Source: Acidobacteriota bacterium (GTDB taxonomy: Bacteria > Acidobacteriota > Terriglobia > Terriglobales > SCQP01). From it: a stretch of 8,008 nt of DNA. Numbering within the stretch: the first letter of the stretch is position 1; each line of letters opens with the position of its first letter. Shown here piece by piece: positions 1 through 8,008 of this stretch. The notes beneath the pieces are model-generated. The model searched no databases. It saw only the letters and a program-made list of their open reading frames with translations, and was not told the DNA's origin. The position numbers and the translations under genes are program-made. The stretch covers positions 1 to 8,008 of the forward strand of contig JAKAOE010000064.1 of assembly GCA_021823305.1 (NCBI GenBank), in the 5' to 3' direction.

Positions 1-29
1 CGGGCGTCAAGCCCCTCTTCACCTCATGC

Positions 30-35
30 TAAAAT
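30..35 (+). promoter_or_regulatory. Possible -10 box of the tRNA-Ala promoter
   Basis: TAAAAT matches five of six bases of the sigma-70 consensus TATAAT and sits in the only AT-rich patch upstream of the tRNA. It would place transcription start around base 42, a few bases before the mature tRNA 5' end. No good -35 box is visible at the expected distance (bases 6-12 read GTCAAGC), so this rests on position and the -10 match alone. Confidence 0.3.
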
Positions 36-46
36 TGCCGAGGTTT

Positions 47-122
<76 letters not shown>

Positions 123-126
123 CGAC

Positions 127-366
127 TTGCCCGCCATGCGGTCCTCGTCCCCGCCAGCCGACGGCGGCTGGGCCACCATTGCCGGTTTGGCGCTGCTGCT
201 GTTTGGCTGCGTCCTGGGCGTTTTCCCGCTGCTGCCGCTGACACCCGCCGGCGAGGGAGGCATGAACCACGTGCCGCACGCGCCGCTCGCGGCGGTCCTG
301 CTGGTGCTGGCCGGGGCCGGATTGCTGCTTTGGCGGCGCGGCGGCTCCGCTCCGCGGCCGCGATAA
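127..366 (+). CDS. Small two-helix membrane protein, function unknown
   Basis: I do not recognise this protein. The frame opens with TTG at 127, only 4 bases after the tRNA CCA, and encodes 79 residues; an in-frame ATG at 136 would give 76 and may be the true start. Two hydrophobic segments stand out: about residues 15-38 (starting at W15, rich in Leu, Gly and Phe) and about 52-69, which ends in W69-R70-R71. The short link between them (TPAGEGG then MNHVPH) makes this look like a helical hairpin in the inner membrane with a basic C-terminus. Third codon positions are mostly G or C, as in the neighbouring genes, which supports coding. Neither start has a clear ribosome binding site. A GGGAGG lies just before the in-frame ATG at 262 (M46), but only one base away, too close to be convincing. 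The stop is 7 bases before deoB, so co-translation with deoB is likely. The chance that this is a spurious frame is real. Confidence 0.5.
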   Translation: MPAMRSSSPPADGGWATIAGLALLLFGCVLGVFPLLPLTPAGEGGMNHVPHAPLAAVLLVLAGAGLLLWRRGGSAPRPR

Positions 367-373
367 TGGCGGC

Positions 374-1561
374 ATGGCGACTGGCAGGCGCTTCGAGCGC
401 ATCCTCCTGATCGTGCTCGACAGCGCCGGCATCGGCGCCATGCCGGACGCCGCGCGCTACGGCCCCTACGACGCTGGGAGCGACACCCTCGGCCACGTTC
501 TCGGCCGCCATCCCGTGCCGCTGCCCACGCTCGAGCGGCTCGGCCTGGGGCACATCCGGCCGTTGCGCGGCGTCTCCGCCGCCGCGCCGCCGCTGGCTTC
601 GTTCGGGCGCTGCGCGCTCGCCTCCGACGGCAAGGACACCACCACCGGGCACTGGGAGATGGCCGGCATCCTGCTGCAGCCCGGATTCCCCGTCTTTTCC
701 CAGGGGTTTCCGCCGGAACTGATCGCCGCCTTCGAGCGCCGCATCGGCCGCCCGACGCTCGGCAACGCCGCCGCCAGCGGCACCGAAATCATGCAGCGCC
801 TGGTCGCCGAGCACCTCGCGAGCGGCGCACCGATCGTCTACACCTCCGCCGACAGCGTGTTTCAAGTCGCCGCACACGAGGAGCGCATCCCGCCGGCGGA
901 GCTTTACGCCATCTGCGCCCAGGCGCGCGAGCTGCTGCAAGGCCCGTGGCGGGTCGGCCGCGTCATCGCCCGGCCCTTTACCGGCGATGCCGCGCACGGC
1001 TTCGTCCGGACCCGCAACCGCCACGACTATGCCGTTCCGCCGCCGGAGGGCATGCTGCTCGATCAACTGGCGGCGCGCGGCGTGCCGGTCCACGCAGTCG
1101 GCAAGATCCAGGACATCTTTCTCGGGCGCGGCATCGCGTCGCACGCCGCCATGACGTCCAACGCCGACGGACTGGAGAAGACGCTCGAGGCTATGGGCAC
1201 CGTGCGCGCCGGACTGATCTTCGTCAATCTGGTGGATTTCGACATGCTCTATGGCCATCGCAACGACGCCGCCGGCTTCGCCGGCGCGCTGGCCGAGGCC
1301 GATCGCGGCCTGGCGCGCATCGTGGCCGCGCTCGGCCCGCGCGACCTGCTGCTGCTCACCGCCGACCATGGCTGCGATCCCACCACGCCCGGCACTGACC
1401 ACTCGCGCGAGTTCGTCCCGCTGCTCGCCTACGCCCCCGGGACTCCGCCCGCCGCGCTCGGCGATCGCGGCTCGCTCGCCGACATCGGCCAGACCATCGC
1501 CGACAACTTCGGCGCGGGGCTGGAGGCGGGCACATCATTTCTGTCATCTCTGAGCCGCTAA
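374..1561 (+). CDS. deoB: Phosphopentomutase DeoB
   Basis: DeoB interconverts ribose-1-phosphate and ribose-5-phosphate (and the deoxy forms) in the cytoplasm, linking nucleoside breakdown to the pentose phosphate pathway. The 395 residues match the family's usual length, and the alkaline-phosphatase-superfamily metal site is complete. D16 lies in LDSAGIGAMPDA, the phospho-acceptor threonine region is GKDTTTGHWEMAG (residues 86-98), D290 and H295 lie in NLVDFDMLYGHRND, and D331, H332 and H343 lie in TADHGCDPTTPGTDHS. The family signature YTSADSVFQVAAHE and the VGKIQDIF segment are also present. The ATG at 374 puts the N-terminal beta strand (RILLIVLD) at the expected depth. No Shine-Dalgarno motif precedes it, but the upstream small ORF ends 7 bases before, so translation may be coupled. 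No other deo gene (deoA, deoC, deoD) is in the window, so nucleoside salvage partners must lie elsewhere. Confidence 0.97.
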   Translation: MATGRRFERILLIVLDSAGIGAMPDAARYGPYDAGSDTLGHVLGRHPVPLPTLERLGLGHIRPLRGVSAAAPPLASFGRCALASDGKDTTTGHWEMAGILLQPGFPVFSQGFPPELIAAFERRIGRPTLGNAAASGTEIMQRLVAEHLASGAPIVYTSADSVFQVAAHEERIPPAELYAICAQARELLQGPWRVGRVIARPFTGDAAHGFVRTRNRHDYAVPPPEGMLLDQLAARGVPVHAVGKIQDIFLGRGIASHAAMTSNADGLEKTLEAMGTVRAGLIFVNLVDFDMLYGHRNDAAGFAGALAEADRGLARIVAALGPRDLLLLTADHGCDPTTPGTDHSREFVPLLAYAPGTPPAALGDRGSLADIGQTIADNFGAGLEAGTSFLSSLSR

Positions 1562-1615
1562 ATCCCGGATAGGTTTCAGTTTGGCTTAAGCTAGACCTGC
1601 ATAGTCTCGCTGGCT

Positions 1616-1622
1616 GGAGGGG
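1616..1622 (+). promoter_or_regulatory. Ribosome binding site of the YncE-like gene
   Basis: GGAGGGG lies 9 bases before the ATG at 1632 and is one of only two strong Shine-Dalgarno sequences in the window. It fixes the start of the propeller gene. The roughly 50 bases before it (1562-1615) are less GC-rich than the surroundings and probably hold the promoter, but I cannot pick a convincing -35/-10 pair. Confidence 0.7.
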
Positions 1623-1631
1623 TGTCCCATT

Positions 1632-2747
1632 ATGTCGAAGCTACGCTTGGTGGTGGTTGGCGTGGGAGTGGCCGCGTTGGGCTTGTGGGCGGTGGCGCAG
1701 AGCAGCATGCGCGCGGCCATGCAAGGCTCGTCGCGTCCGGACGGTTATCACGTGGTGCAGAAGGTCCCGCTGCCCAACAAGGGGGGCTGGGATTATCTCG
1801 GGATTGACGAACCCGCGCAGCGCCTCTACGTTTCGGCCGGCTCGCAAGAGGACGTGCTCAACGCGCGCACGCTGCAGATGGTCGGCGCGGTCAGGGGGCT
1901 CGCGGGCACGCACGGCGTGGCGATCAGCGACAAGGACAATCACGGCTTCACCAGCAACGGCGGCAGCCAGAGCTTCACCGAGTTCGACCTGAAGACGCTG
2001 AAGACGATCAAGCAGATTCCCGTCCCCATCCGCGCCCCGGACGGCATCATCTACGATCCCGCCACCGACCGCATCTTCGCGTTCAACCACGACAGCCACG
2101 CGGTGGCGGTGGACGCCAAGACCGGCGACGTGGTCGGCACCATCCTGCTGCCCGCCAAGGCGGCCGAGTACGCCGCCGCCGACGGGGAGGGCCACGTGTA
2201 CGACAACCTGGAGAGCTCGAGCCAGGAGATCGAAATCGACGCGCGTTCGCTGAAGATCCTGCACGTCTGGAACCTGGCGCCGCGGTGCACGCATCCCTCC
2301 GGGCTGGCCATGGACACGCAGTCGCGCCGCCTCTTTATCGGATGCCACAACAACGTGATGGCGATTCTGAACGCCGACACCGGCCAGATCGTCGCCACCG
2401 AGCCCATCGGTTCGGGGGTGGACGCGAATCGCTTCGATCCCGGCACCCGGCTGGCCTTCAGCTCCAACGGCGGAAACGGCACCATCACCGTGGTCCACGA
2501 GGACAGCCCTAATCATTACACCCTGGTCGGCAACGTCGCCACCGAGGCCGGCGCCCGCACCATGGAGGTCGATACCGAGACCCACACCCTGTTCACGGTC
2601 ACGGCGACCCGCCGCCATCTCACGCAACAGCAGATGGCGAACCTGCGCAAGGAGGCGGCAGCGGCGCGCGGGCGCGGCGGCCGGTTCAACTTCTTCGCGC
2701 GGATGATCGTGCCCAACAGCTTCCACCTGATCGTGGTCAAGCAGTAG
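1632..2747 (+). CDS. Secreted YncE-family beta-propeller protein
   Basis: This 371-residue protein begins with a signal peptide or membrane anchor: a basic start (MSKLR), a hydrophobic core of residues 6-21, and a plausible cleavage site near AVAQS (residues 20-24). The rest shows repeated blade-like units of the YncE/lactonase-type seven-bladed propeller class, such as DPATDRIFAFNHDSHAVAV, MDTQSRRLFIGCHN and AILNADTGQIVATEPIG. Aspartate-Gly turns and the pattern 'stored value, residue, time-dependent change' recur about every 40-45 residues. The only two cysteines, C219 and C238, bracket one blade and could form a disulfide outside the cytoplasm. Near the C-terminus an Ala/Arg/Gly-rich stretch (about residues 335-352) interrupts the propeller pattern. 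Members of this family bind ligands or metals, or act as scaffolds, and many have no known role; I cannot assign a substrate. No enzyme gene is fused or clearly partnered with it. A strong ribosome binding site supports the start. Confidence 0.85.
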   Translation: MSKLRLVVVGVGVAALGLWAVAQSSMRAAMQGSSRPDGYHVVQKVPLPNKGGWDYLGIDEPAQRLYVSAGSQEDVLNARTLQMVGAVRGLAGTHGVAISDKDNHGFTSNGGSQSFTEFDLKTLKTIKQIPVPIRAPDGIIYDPATDRIFAFNHDSHAVAVDAKTGDVVGTILLPAKAAEYAAADGEGHVYDNLESSSQEIEIDARSLKILHVWNLAPRCTHPSGLAMDTQSRRLFIGCHNNVMAILNADTGQIVATEPIGSGVDANRFDPGTRLAFSSNGGNGTITVVHEDSPNHYTLVGNVATEAGARTMEVDTETHTLFTVTATRRHLTQQQMANLRKEAAAARGRGGRFNFFARMIVPNSFHLIVVKQ

Positions 2748-2762
2748 GCGAAACGAGAAGTC

Positions 2763-4019
<1,257 letters not shown>

Positions 4020-4026
4020 GCCCCCA

Positions 4027-4039
4027 ATCATGTCATGCT
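4027..4039. promoter_or_regulatory. Imperfect palindrome between divergent mak and M16 genes
   Basis: ATCATG-T-CATGCT is a 13-base inverted repeat with one mismatch (T4028 against C4038). It lies in the 32-base gap between the divergent starts at 4019 and 4052. Its position would suit a shared operator, but the repeat is short and could be chance. No clear -35/-10 pair is visible for either gene in the gap, so their promoters probably lie within each other's coding regions. Confidence 0.15.
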
Positions 4040-4051
4040 GAAAGCAACGGC

Positions 4052-5455
4052 ATGCGCTCCCGATTCTGCTTTTCTGGGCTGCTGGCCCTGGTTTTTCCGC
4101 TGGCATTGCCCGCCCAAGTGACTGTTCCGCAGATCCCGTTCACGCAGTTCAAGCTCGCCAACGGCTTGCGCGTCGTGCTCTCGGAGGACCACACGCTGCC
4201 GGTGGTGACCGAGAGCATGCTGTTCAACGTGGGCGGGCGCGACGAGCATCCCGGCCACTCCGGATTCGCGCATCTGTTCGAGCACCTGATGTTCGAGGGC
4301 TCGGCGCACGCGCCCAAGGGCGTCTTCGACCACCTGGTGGAGGGCTACGGGGGCAACGACAACGCCTCCACGCACGAGGACTACACGTTTTACTACGAGA
4401 CCGTCCCCAGCAACGTGCTGCCCACCGTGATGTGGCTCGACGCCGACCGCATGGCCGCGCTCGACGTCACGCCGACCAACATGAAGAACCAGATCCAGGT
4501 GGTGGAGGAGGAGAAGCGGCTGCGCGTCAACAACGCGCCCTATGGCCCGCTGTTCTACGTGGACATCGGCGAGGCCGCCTTTTCCAACTGGCAGAACGCG
4601 CATCCGGTGATCGGCTCCTTCCATGACCTGAACGCGGCGAAGCTGAGCCAGGTGCGCCAGTTCTTCCGCGAGTACTACGCGCCGCGCAACTGCATCCTGA
4701 CCATCGTCGGCGACATCAACACCGCCAAGACCGAGGCGCTGGTCAAGCATTACTTCGGCTGGATCCCCAACCGCGGCAAGATCACGCCGGTGAACACCGT
4801 CGAGCCGCCGCCCAAGGCCAAGACCGAGACCGTCACCGATCCGCACGCCAAGGTGCCGGCGGTGGCGCTGGCCTGGCAGGGGCCGGTGCGCGACACCAAG
4901 GACTTCTACGCGCTCACCATGCTCGGCCAGTTGCTGTTCAACGGCGCAAGCTCGCGCCTTTACCAGTCACTGGTGAAGAAGAACCAGGTGGCGCTGGAGG
5001 TGGGCGGCGGGCTGGGCTTCCCGGGCGCCGACTTCACCGATTACCGCTCGCCCGGCCTCTTCGCGGGCTACGTGATCTACAAGCCCAACGCTACGCCGGA
5101 GATCATCAAGAAACTGGTCTTTCAGCAGATCGAGGAGGTCGAGGCCGACGGCGTAAGCCCGGCGGAGCTCAACCGGCTGCGCACCGCCTTCGCCTCCTCC
5201 TGGATCCACTCCGAGCAGACCACGCTCAACCGCAACCAGCTGCTCGCCCTGGCGACGCTGTTCAGCGGCACGCCGGCGGCCGCCAACAGCGAACTGGCGC
5301 ACTTCATGGCGGTGACCTCGCGGCAACTGGAGCACGTCGCCCGCACCTATCTCACCCCCGAGCGCCTGGCGATGGTGAGCGACCTGCCCGCGCCCGCCGC
5401 CGCGCCGCCGGGCAAGACGCCGGACGCGGGCCGGTCCACCGGAGGTGCACAATGA
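4052..5455 (+). CDS. Exported M16 zinc peptidase, catalytic subunit
   Basis: This is a 467-residue M16 (pitrilysin/insulinase-type, M16B-like) metallopeptidase. It starts with a signal peptide, MRSRF followed by a hydrophobic core and likely cleavage after LALPA (residue 21), so it acts in the periplasm or on the envelope. The zinc site is complete: H74 and H78 with catalytic E77 in the inverted motif HLFEH, and third ligand E154 in VVEEEKR, 76 residues after H78 as in active family members. The conserved GGNDNASTHEDYTFYY follows the zinc helix. The second half (about 220-430) holds the substrate-binding domain. At the place where active partners have an Arg and, seven residues later, a Tyr, this protein reads V308 and L315 (SLVKKNQVALEV), so it probably needs the next gene's product. 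The C-terminus is a Pro/Ala/Gly-rich tail. A longer frame back to 3812 is rejected because it buries the signal peptide. The ribosome binding site is weak (GAAAG). It overlaps the next gene by 4 bases (ATGA). Confidence 0.94.
   Translation: MRSRFCFSGLLALVFPLALPAQVTVPQIPFTQFKLANGLRVVLSEDHTLPVVTESMLFNVGGRDEHPGHSGFAHLFEHLMFEGSAHAPKGVFDHLVEGYGGNDNASTHEDYTFYYETVPSNVLPTVMWLDADRMAALDVTPTNMKNQIQVVEEEKRLRVNNAPYGPLFYVDIGEAAFSNWQNAHPVIGSFHDLNAAKLSQVRQFFREYYAPRNCILTIVGDINTAKTEALVKHYFGWIPNRGKITPVNTVEPPPKAKTETVTDPHAKVPAVALAWQGPVRDTKDFYALTMLGQLLFNGASSRLYQSLVKKNQVALEVGGGLGFPGADFTDYRSPGLFAGYVIYKPNATPEIIKKLVFQQIEEVEADGVSPAELNRLRTAFASSWIHSEQTTLNRNQLLALATLFSGTPAAANSELAHFMAVTSRQLEHVARTYLTPERLAMVSDLPAPAAAPPGKTPDAGRSTGGAQ
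5441..5446 (+). promoter_or_regulatory. Ribosome binding site of the second M16 gene
   Basis: A perfect GGAGGT lies inside the last codons of the first M16 gene, 5 bases before the ATG at 5452. It fixes the start of the second gene and suggests that this gene is translated strongly in its own right as well as coupled to the first through the ATGA overlap. Confidence 0.85.
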
Positions 5456-6969
5456 CGCGCCGACTGCCGCGTTTCGCTTTCGCCGCCGCCGCGCTGGCCG
5501 GTCTCGCCGCGGCGCAGGCCGCGGTCCCCACCCACGACCTGCCGCCGGAGCCGGCGTTCATGGACAAGCCGCCCGCGGTCGGGCCGATGCAGCCGTACCG
5601 CCGGCCGGTGAGTGAAACCGACCAGCTACCCAACGGCCTCAAGATTGTGGTGGCGGTGGACCACCGCTTCCCGCTGGTCTCGGTGCGGATGGCCTTCCGC
5701 GCCGGCAACTCGCGCATCACGCCGGCCGAAGCCGGCTTGGCCGACGCCGAGGCCGACCTGCTCACCGACGGCACGCCCACGCGCAACGCGCTGCAGATCG
5801 CGGAGGCGCAGGACGCCATGGGCGGCTCCATCTCCGCGGGCGTGGATACTGACTTCCTCACCATCAGCGCCAGCGCGCTTGCCGACCGCGTCAACGCGCT
5901 CTTCGAGCTGCTCTCCGACGTGGTGCTCCATCCCACGTTCCCGGCGAAGGAGGTCGCGCTGGAGAAGGCCAACATGCTGCAGGCGCTGCGCGCCAACCGC
6001 GCCTCGGCCGGCTTTCTTGCCTCGGTGCAGTTCAACAAGCTGCTGTTCGGCAACAGCCCCTACGCCATCACCGCGCCCACCGCGGCCTCGATCGCCGCCA
6101 TCACGCGGGCCAAGCTGGTGCAGTTCCATCAGGACTACTTCTTGCCCAACAATCAGGCCGAGATCGTGGTCACCGGCGACATCTCCGCCGCCCGCGCGCA
6201 CAACCTGGCGCAGCAGTATTTCGGCGACTGGAAGTTCGGCGAGCCGGCGCCGCCGCCGGCGCCGGCGGTGCACGAGCCGCCCACGCGGCGCATCTACCTG
6301 ATCGCGCGCCCGGGCTCGGCGCAATCCACCATCCTGCTCGGCAACTTCGGCCTCACCCGCGCCGCGCCCGGCTACTTCGCCTTCCGCGTGGCTAACGAGG
6401 TGCTGGGCGGCAGCTTCAACTCCCGCCTCACCGCCATCGTGCGCGAACGCATGGGCTACGCCTACGACATCGGCAGCGAGAACCTGCCCTACCGCGACCT
6501 GGGCGCCTGGATCGTCTCCACCCAGGTGCGCACCGCCGTCACCGCGCCCGCGCTGGCCGCCATCCTGGCCCAGATGGAGCGCATCCGCGCCCGGCCGGTC
6601 TCGCCGCAGGAGCTGAGCCAGGCGAAGAACTACCTCACCGGCAATTACATTCTCAGCCTGGAGACCCAGGCCGACGTCGCCGACTGGTTCCTCACCACCG
6701 GCATCTACGGCCTTGCGCCGACGTGGATGACCGACTACGTGCCCCGGATCCAGGCGGTGACGGCGGCGCGGGCGCTCGATGCCGCCAAAGACGTCATTCA
6801 CCCCAACCATTTGGTGGTAGTGGTGGTCGGCGACGTGAAGCGGATCGAGGCGGGCCTCGCCAAGCTCGCACCCGGCACCATGATGACCATCTTCAACGAC
6901 CGGGGCGAGGTCATCGGCACCTATCCGCCGGAGGGCCCGGCCAAGGGCCACGGCGGTCCAATTCACTGA
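5452..6969 (+). CDS. Exported M16 peptidase-like subunit without zinc site
   Basis: This 505-residue M16 family protein has its own signal peptide (MTRRLPRF, an Ala/Leu core, likely cleavage after AQA near residue 23), followed by a Pro-rich linker to about residue 50. The first M16 domain begins at LPNGLKIVVAVDHRFPLVSV. The zinc motif is destroyed: where HxxEH is expected, the protein reads D98-A-E-A101-D102 in GLADAEADLLTDGT, so both histidines became Asp and the catalytic Glu became Ala. The position of the third ligand, 76 residues on (A178, in MLQALR), is also not Glu. The second domain is well kept and carries the Arg/Tyr pair used for substrate binding, R331 and Y338 in IVRERMGYAYDI, after the GGSFNSRL turn. 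A Pro/Ala linker (about 264-271) separates the halves. Together with the upstream gene it should form a heteromeric protease; alone it should be inactive. Substrate unknown: exported peptides or envelope proteins are a guess. Confidence 0.93.
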   Translation: MTRRLPRFAFAAAALAGLAAAQAAVPTHDLPPEPAFMDKPPAVGPMQPYRRPVSETDQLPNGLKIVVAVDHRFPLVSVRMAFRAGNSRITPAEAGLADAEADLLTDGTPTRNALQIAEAQDAMGGSISAGVDTDFLTISASALADRVNALFELLSDVVLHPTFPAKEVALEKANMLQALRANRASAGFLASVQFNKLLFGNSPYAITAPTAASIAAITRAKLVQFHQDYFLPNNQAEIVVTGDISAARAHNLAQQYFGDWKFGEPAPPPAPAVHEPPTRRIYLIARPGSAQSTILLGNFGLTRAAPGYFAFRVANEVLGGSFNSRLTAIVRERMGYAYDIGSENLPYRDLGAWIVSTQVRTAVTAPALAAILAQMERIRARPVSPQELSQAKNYLTGNYILSLETQADVADWFLTTGIYGLAPTWMTDYVPRIQAVTAARALDAAKDVIHPNHLVVVVVGDVKRIEAGLAKLAPGTMMTIFNDRGEVIGTYPPEGPAKGHGGPIH

Positions 6970-6975
6970 GCGGCT

Positions 6976-8008
6976 CTAGTTCGCCAAGCGCGCGATCACG
7001 GCACGCGTGAAGTCGCCGGTGGTGGCGAATGCCGCGTCCGGCGGCGCCAAGTCGCGCGTCACGACGCCGGCCGCGAGCGCGGCCGCCACCGCCGCCTCGA
7101 GCGCTGAAGCCGCCGCCTCGAGCTGGAAGGAGTGGCGCAGCATCATCGCCGCCGAGAGGATCGCGCCCGCCGGATTGGCCCATCCCTTGCCCGCCAGATC
7201 CGGCGCGGAGCCGTGCACCGGCTCGTAGAGCCCCACCTGGCCGCCGAGCGAGGCCGAGGGCAGCAGGCCGAGCGAGCCGGCGAGCACGCCGGCCTCGTCG
7301 CTGAGGATGTCGCCGAACAGGTTTTCGGTGGCGAGCACGTCGAACTGGCGCGGGTTGAGGATGAGCTGCATGGCGCAGTTGTCCACGTACATGTGCTCGA
7401 GCGCGACGTCGGGGTAGCCGGCGCCCACGCGCTCGAACACCCGCCGCCAGAGCTGGCTGGTTTCCAGCACGTTGGCCTTGTCCACGCTGGTGAGCTTGCG
7501 CCGCCGCCGGCGCGCGAGTTCGAAGCCGAAGCGCGCCAGGCGTTCGATCTCCTCCACCGAGTAGCGCAGGGTGTTGAACGCCGCCCGCCCGTCGGCGGCG
7601 AAGCCGCGCGGCTCGCCGAAGTAGAGGCCGCCGGTGAGCTCGCGCAGCACGATCAGGTCGGCGCCGGCGGCGACCTCCTCGCGCAGCGGCGAGCGCCCGG
7701 CGAGGCGCCGCACCGGGCGCAGGTTGGCCCAGCAGCCCAGCAAGCGGCGCAACTCGAGCAGGCCGGTTTCGGGTTTGCGCGGCTGGGGCTCGCGGTCGAA
7801 CTCGGGCGCGCCCACCGCGCCCAGCAGCACCGCCTGCGCCGCCAGCGCCGCGGCGCGGGTCGCCGCCGGCAGCGGCTCGCCTGCGGCGCGCAGCGCCGCG
7901 CCGCCGATCGCCGCCTCCTGGGCGTGAATCCGGAAGCCGAAGCGCGGGCCGGCGGCCGCCAGCGTCTCGAGCGCGGCCGCGGTCACCTCCGGCCCGATGC
8001 CGTCGCCG
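6976..8008 (-). CDS. leuB: 3-isopropylmalate dehydrogenase LeuB, 5' end missing
   Basis: LeuB oxidises and decarboxylates (2R,3S)-3-isopropylmalate with NAD+ to 2-oxoisocaproate, the third step of leucine synthesis, as a cytoplasmic dimer. The frame is open to the window edge: its first visible residues are GDGIGPEVT, the conserved N-terminal nucleotide-binding segment, so roughly ten residues and the start codon lie beyond base 8008. 343 residues are visible. Signatures in order are LLGAVGAP, ANLRPVR, LIVLRELTGGLYFG, the catalytic Tyr in LRYSVEEIERLARF, the catalytic Lys in SVDKANVLETSQLW (codon 7477-7479), the metal-binding Asp residues in HMYVDNCAMQLI and NLFGDILSDEAG, and the NAD-binding EPVHGSAPDLAGKGWANP. 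The GTG at 7984-7986 is an internal Val, not a start. EPVHGSAPD together with the leucine-type ELTGGLYFG argues for LeuB over isocitrate or tartrate dehydrogenase. leuC/leuD may lie upstream, outside the window. It ends 6 bases from the convergent M16 gene. Confidence 0.96.
   Translation of the reverse strand, partial: GDGIGPEVTAAALETLAAAGPRFGFRIHAQEAAIGGAALRAAGEPLPAATRAAALAAQAVLLGAVGAPEFDREPQPRKPETGLLELRRLLGCWANLRPVRRLAGRSPLREEVAAGADLIVLRELTGGLYFGEPRGFAADGRAAFNTLRYSVEEIERLARFGFELARRRRRKLTSVDKANVLETSQLWRRVFERVGAGYPDVALEHMYVDNCAMQLILNPRQFDVLATENLFGDILSDEAGVLAGSLGLLPSASLGGQVGLYEPVHGSAPDLAGKGWANPAGAILSAAMMLRHSFQLEAAASALEAAVAAALAAGVVTRDLAPPDAAFATTGDFTRAVIARLAN

Noticed and set aside
2..14. Short hairpin GGGC-gtcaa-GCCC at the left edge, possible terminator of an upstream gene
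   Set aside because: The stem is only 4 base pairs and is followed by CTCTTC rather than a T-run; the sequence to its left is not available, so it cannot be judged.
1584..1591. GCTTAAGC palindrome upstream of the propeller gene
   Set aside because: Eight bases, with flanks that do not extend the symmetry; too short to support an operator call.
1641..2726. 361-residue open frame on the minus strand opposite the propeller gene
   Set aside because: The composition is Val/Gly/His/Arg-rich and repetitive with no recognisable domain; the plus strand has a signal peptide, propeller repeats and a strong ribosome binding site.
4028..4846. 272-residue open frame on the minus strand opposite the first M16 gene
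   Set aside because: It lies entirely opposite the zinc-site half of the M16 peptidase and has no ribosome binding site or motif.
6238..6271. GC-rich repeat of GCCGGC/GCCGCC units that could form hairpins
   Set aside because: It encodes the Pro/Ala linker between the two halves of the second M16 protein; the repetition follows from Pro and Ala codons in GC-rich DNA.
5626..6966. 446-residue open frame on the minus strand opposite the second M16 gene
   Set aside because: It is a shadow of the plus-strand gene, with low-complexity His/Arg/Gly/Val composition and no domain.

Overview
This is a strongly GC-rich window from a bacterial chromosome. It holds one tRNA gene, one probable small membrane protein and six recognisable protein genes. 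The mix of a secreted YncE-like beta-propeller, a periplasmic M16 peptidase pair, a stand-alone maltokinase and LeuB, with very high third-position GC, suggests an Acidobacteriota-like Gram-negative soil or environmental bacterium. That placement is an inference from gene content and style, since there is no rRNA or marker gene here to settle it. I see no insertion sequence, CRISPR array, phage gene or long repeat.

Layout, left to right. tRNA-Ala(CGC) lies at 47-122 (+). A two-helix membrane miniprotein follows at 127-366 (+), then deoB (phosphopentomutase) at 374-1561 (+), only 7 bases after it. A secreted YncE-type seven-bladed propeller protein at 1632-2747 (+) has its own strong ribosome binding site. 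It converges with mak (maltokinase) at 2763-4019 (-). Mak is divergent, across 32 bases, from a two-gene M16 zinc peptidase operon at 4052-5455 and 5452-6969 (+), whose genes overlap by 4 bases. That operon converges, across 6 bases, with leuB (3-isopropylmalate dehydrogenase), 6976-8008 (-), which runs off the right edge. There is no gene-free stretch longer than about 70 bases.

Functionally this is a patchwork: nucleoside and pentose-phosphate salvage (DeoB), alpha-glucan/trehalose metabolism (Mak), leucine synthesis (LeuB) and envelope proteins (YncE-like, M16 pair). The only genes that clearly work together are the two M16 genes. The first keeps the complete zinc site but lacks the Arg/Tyr pair of the substrate-binding half; the second keeps Arg/Tyr but has lost every zinc ligand. 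They therefore look like obligate halves of one exported heteromeric protease. I find no convincing undescribed system; the most interesting points are this reciprocal active-site split, the uncharacterised membrane miniprotein coupled to deoB, and the very tight gene junctions.
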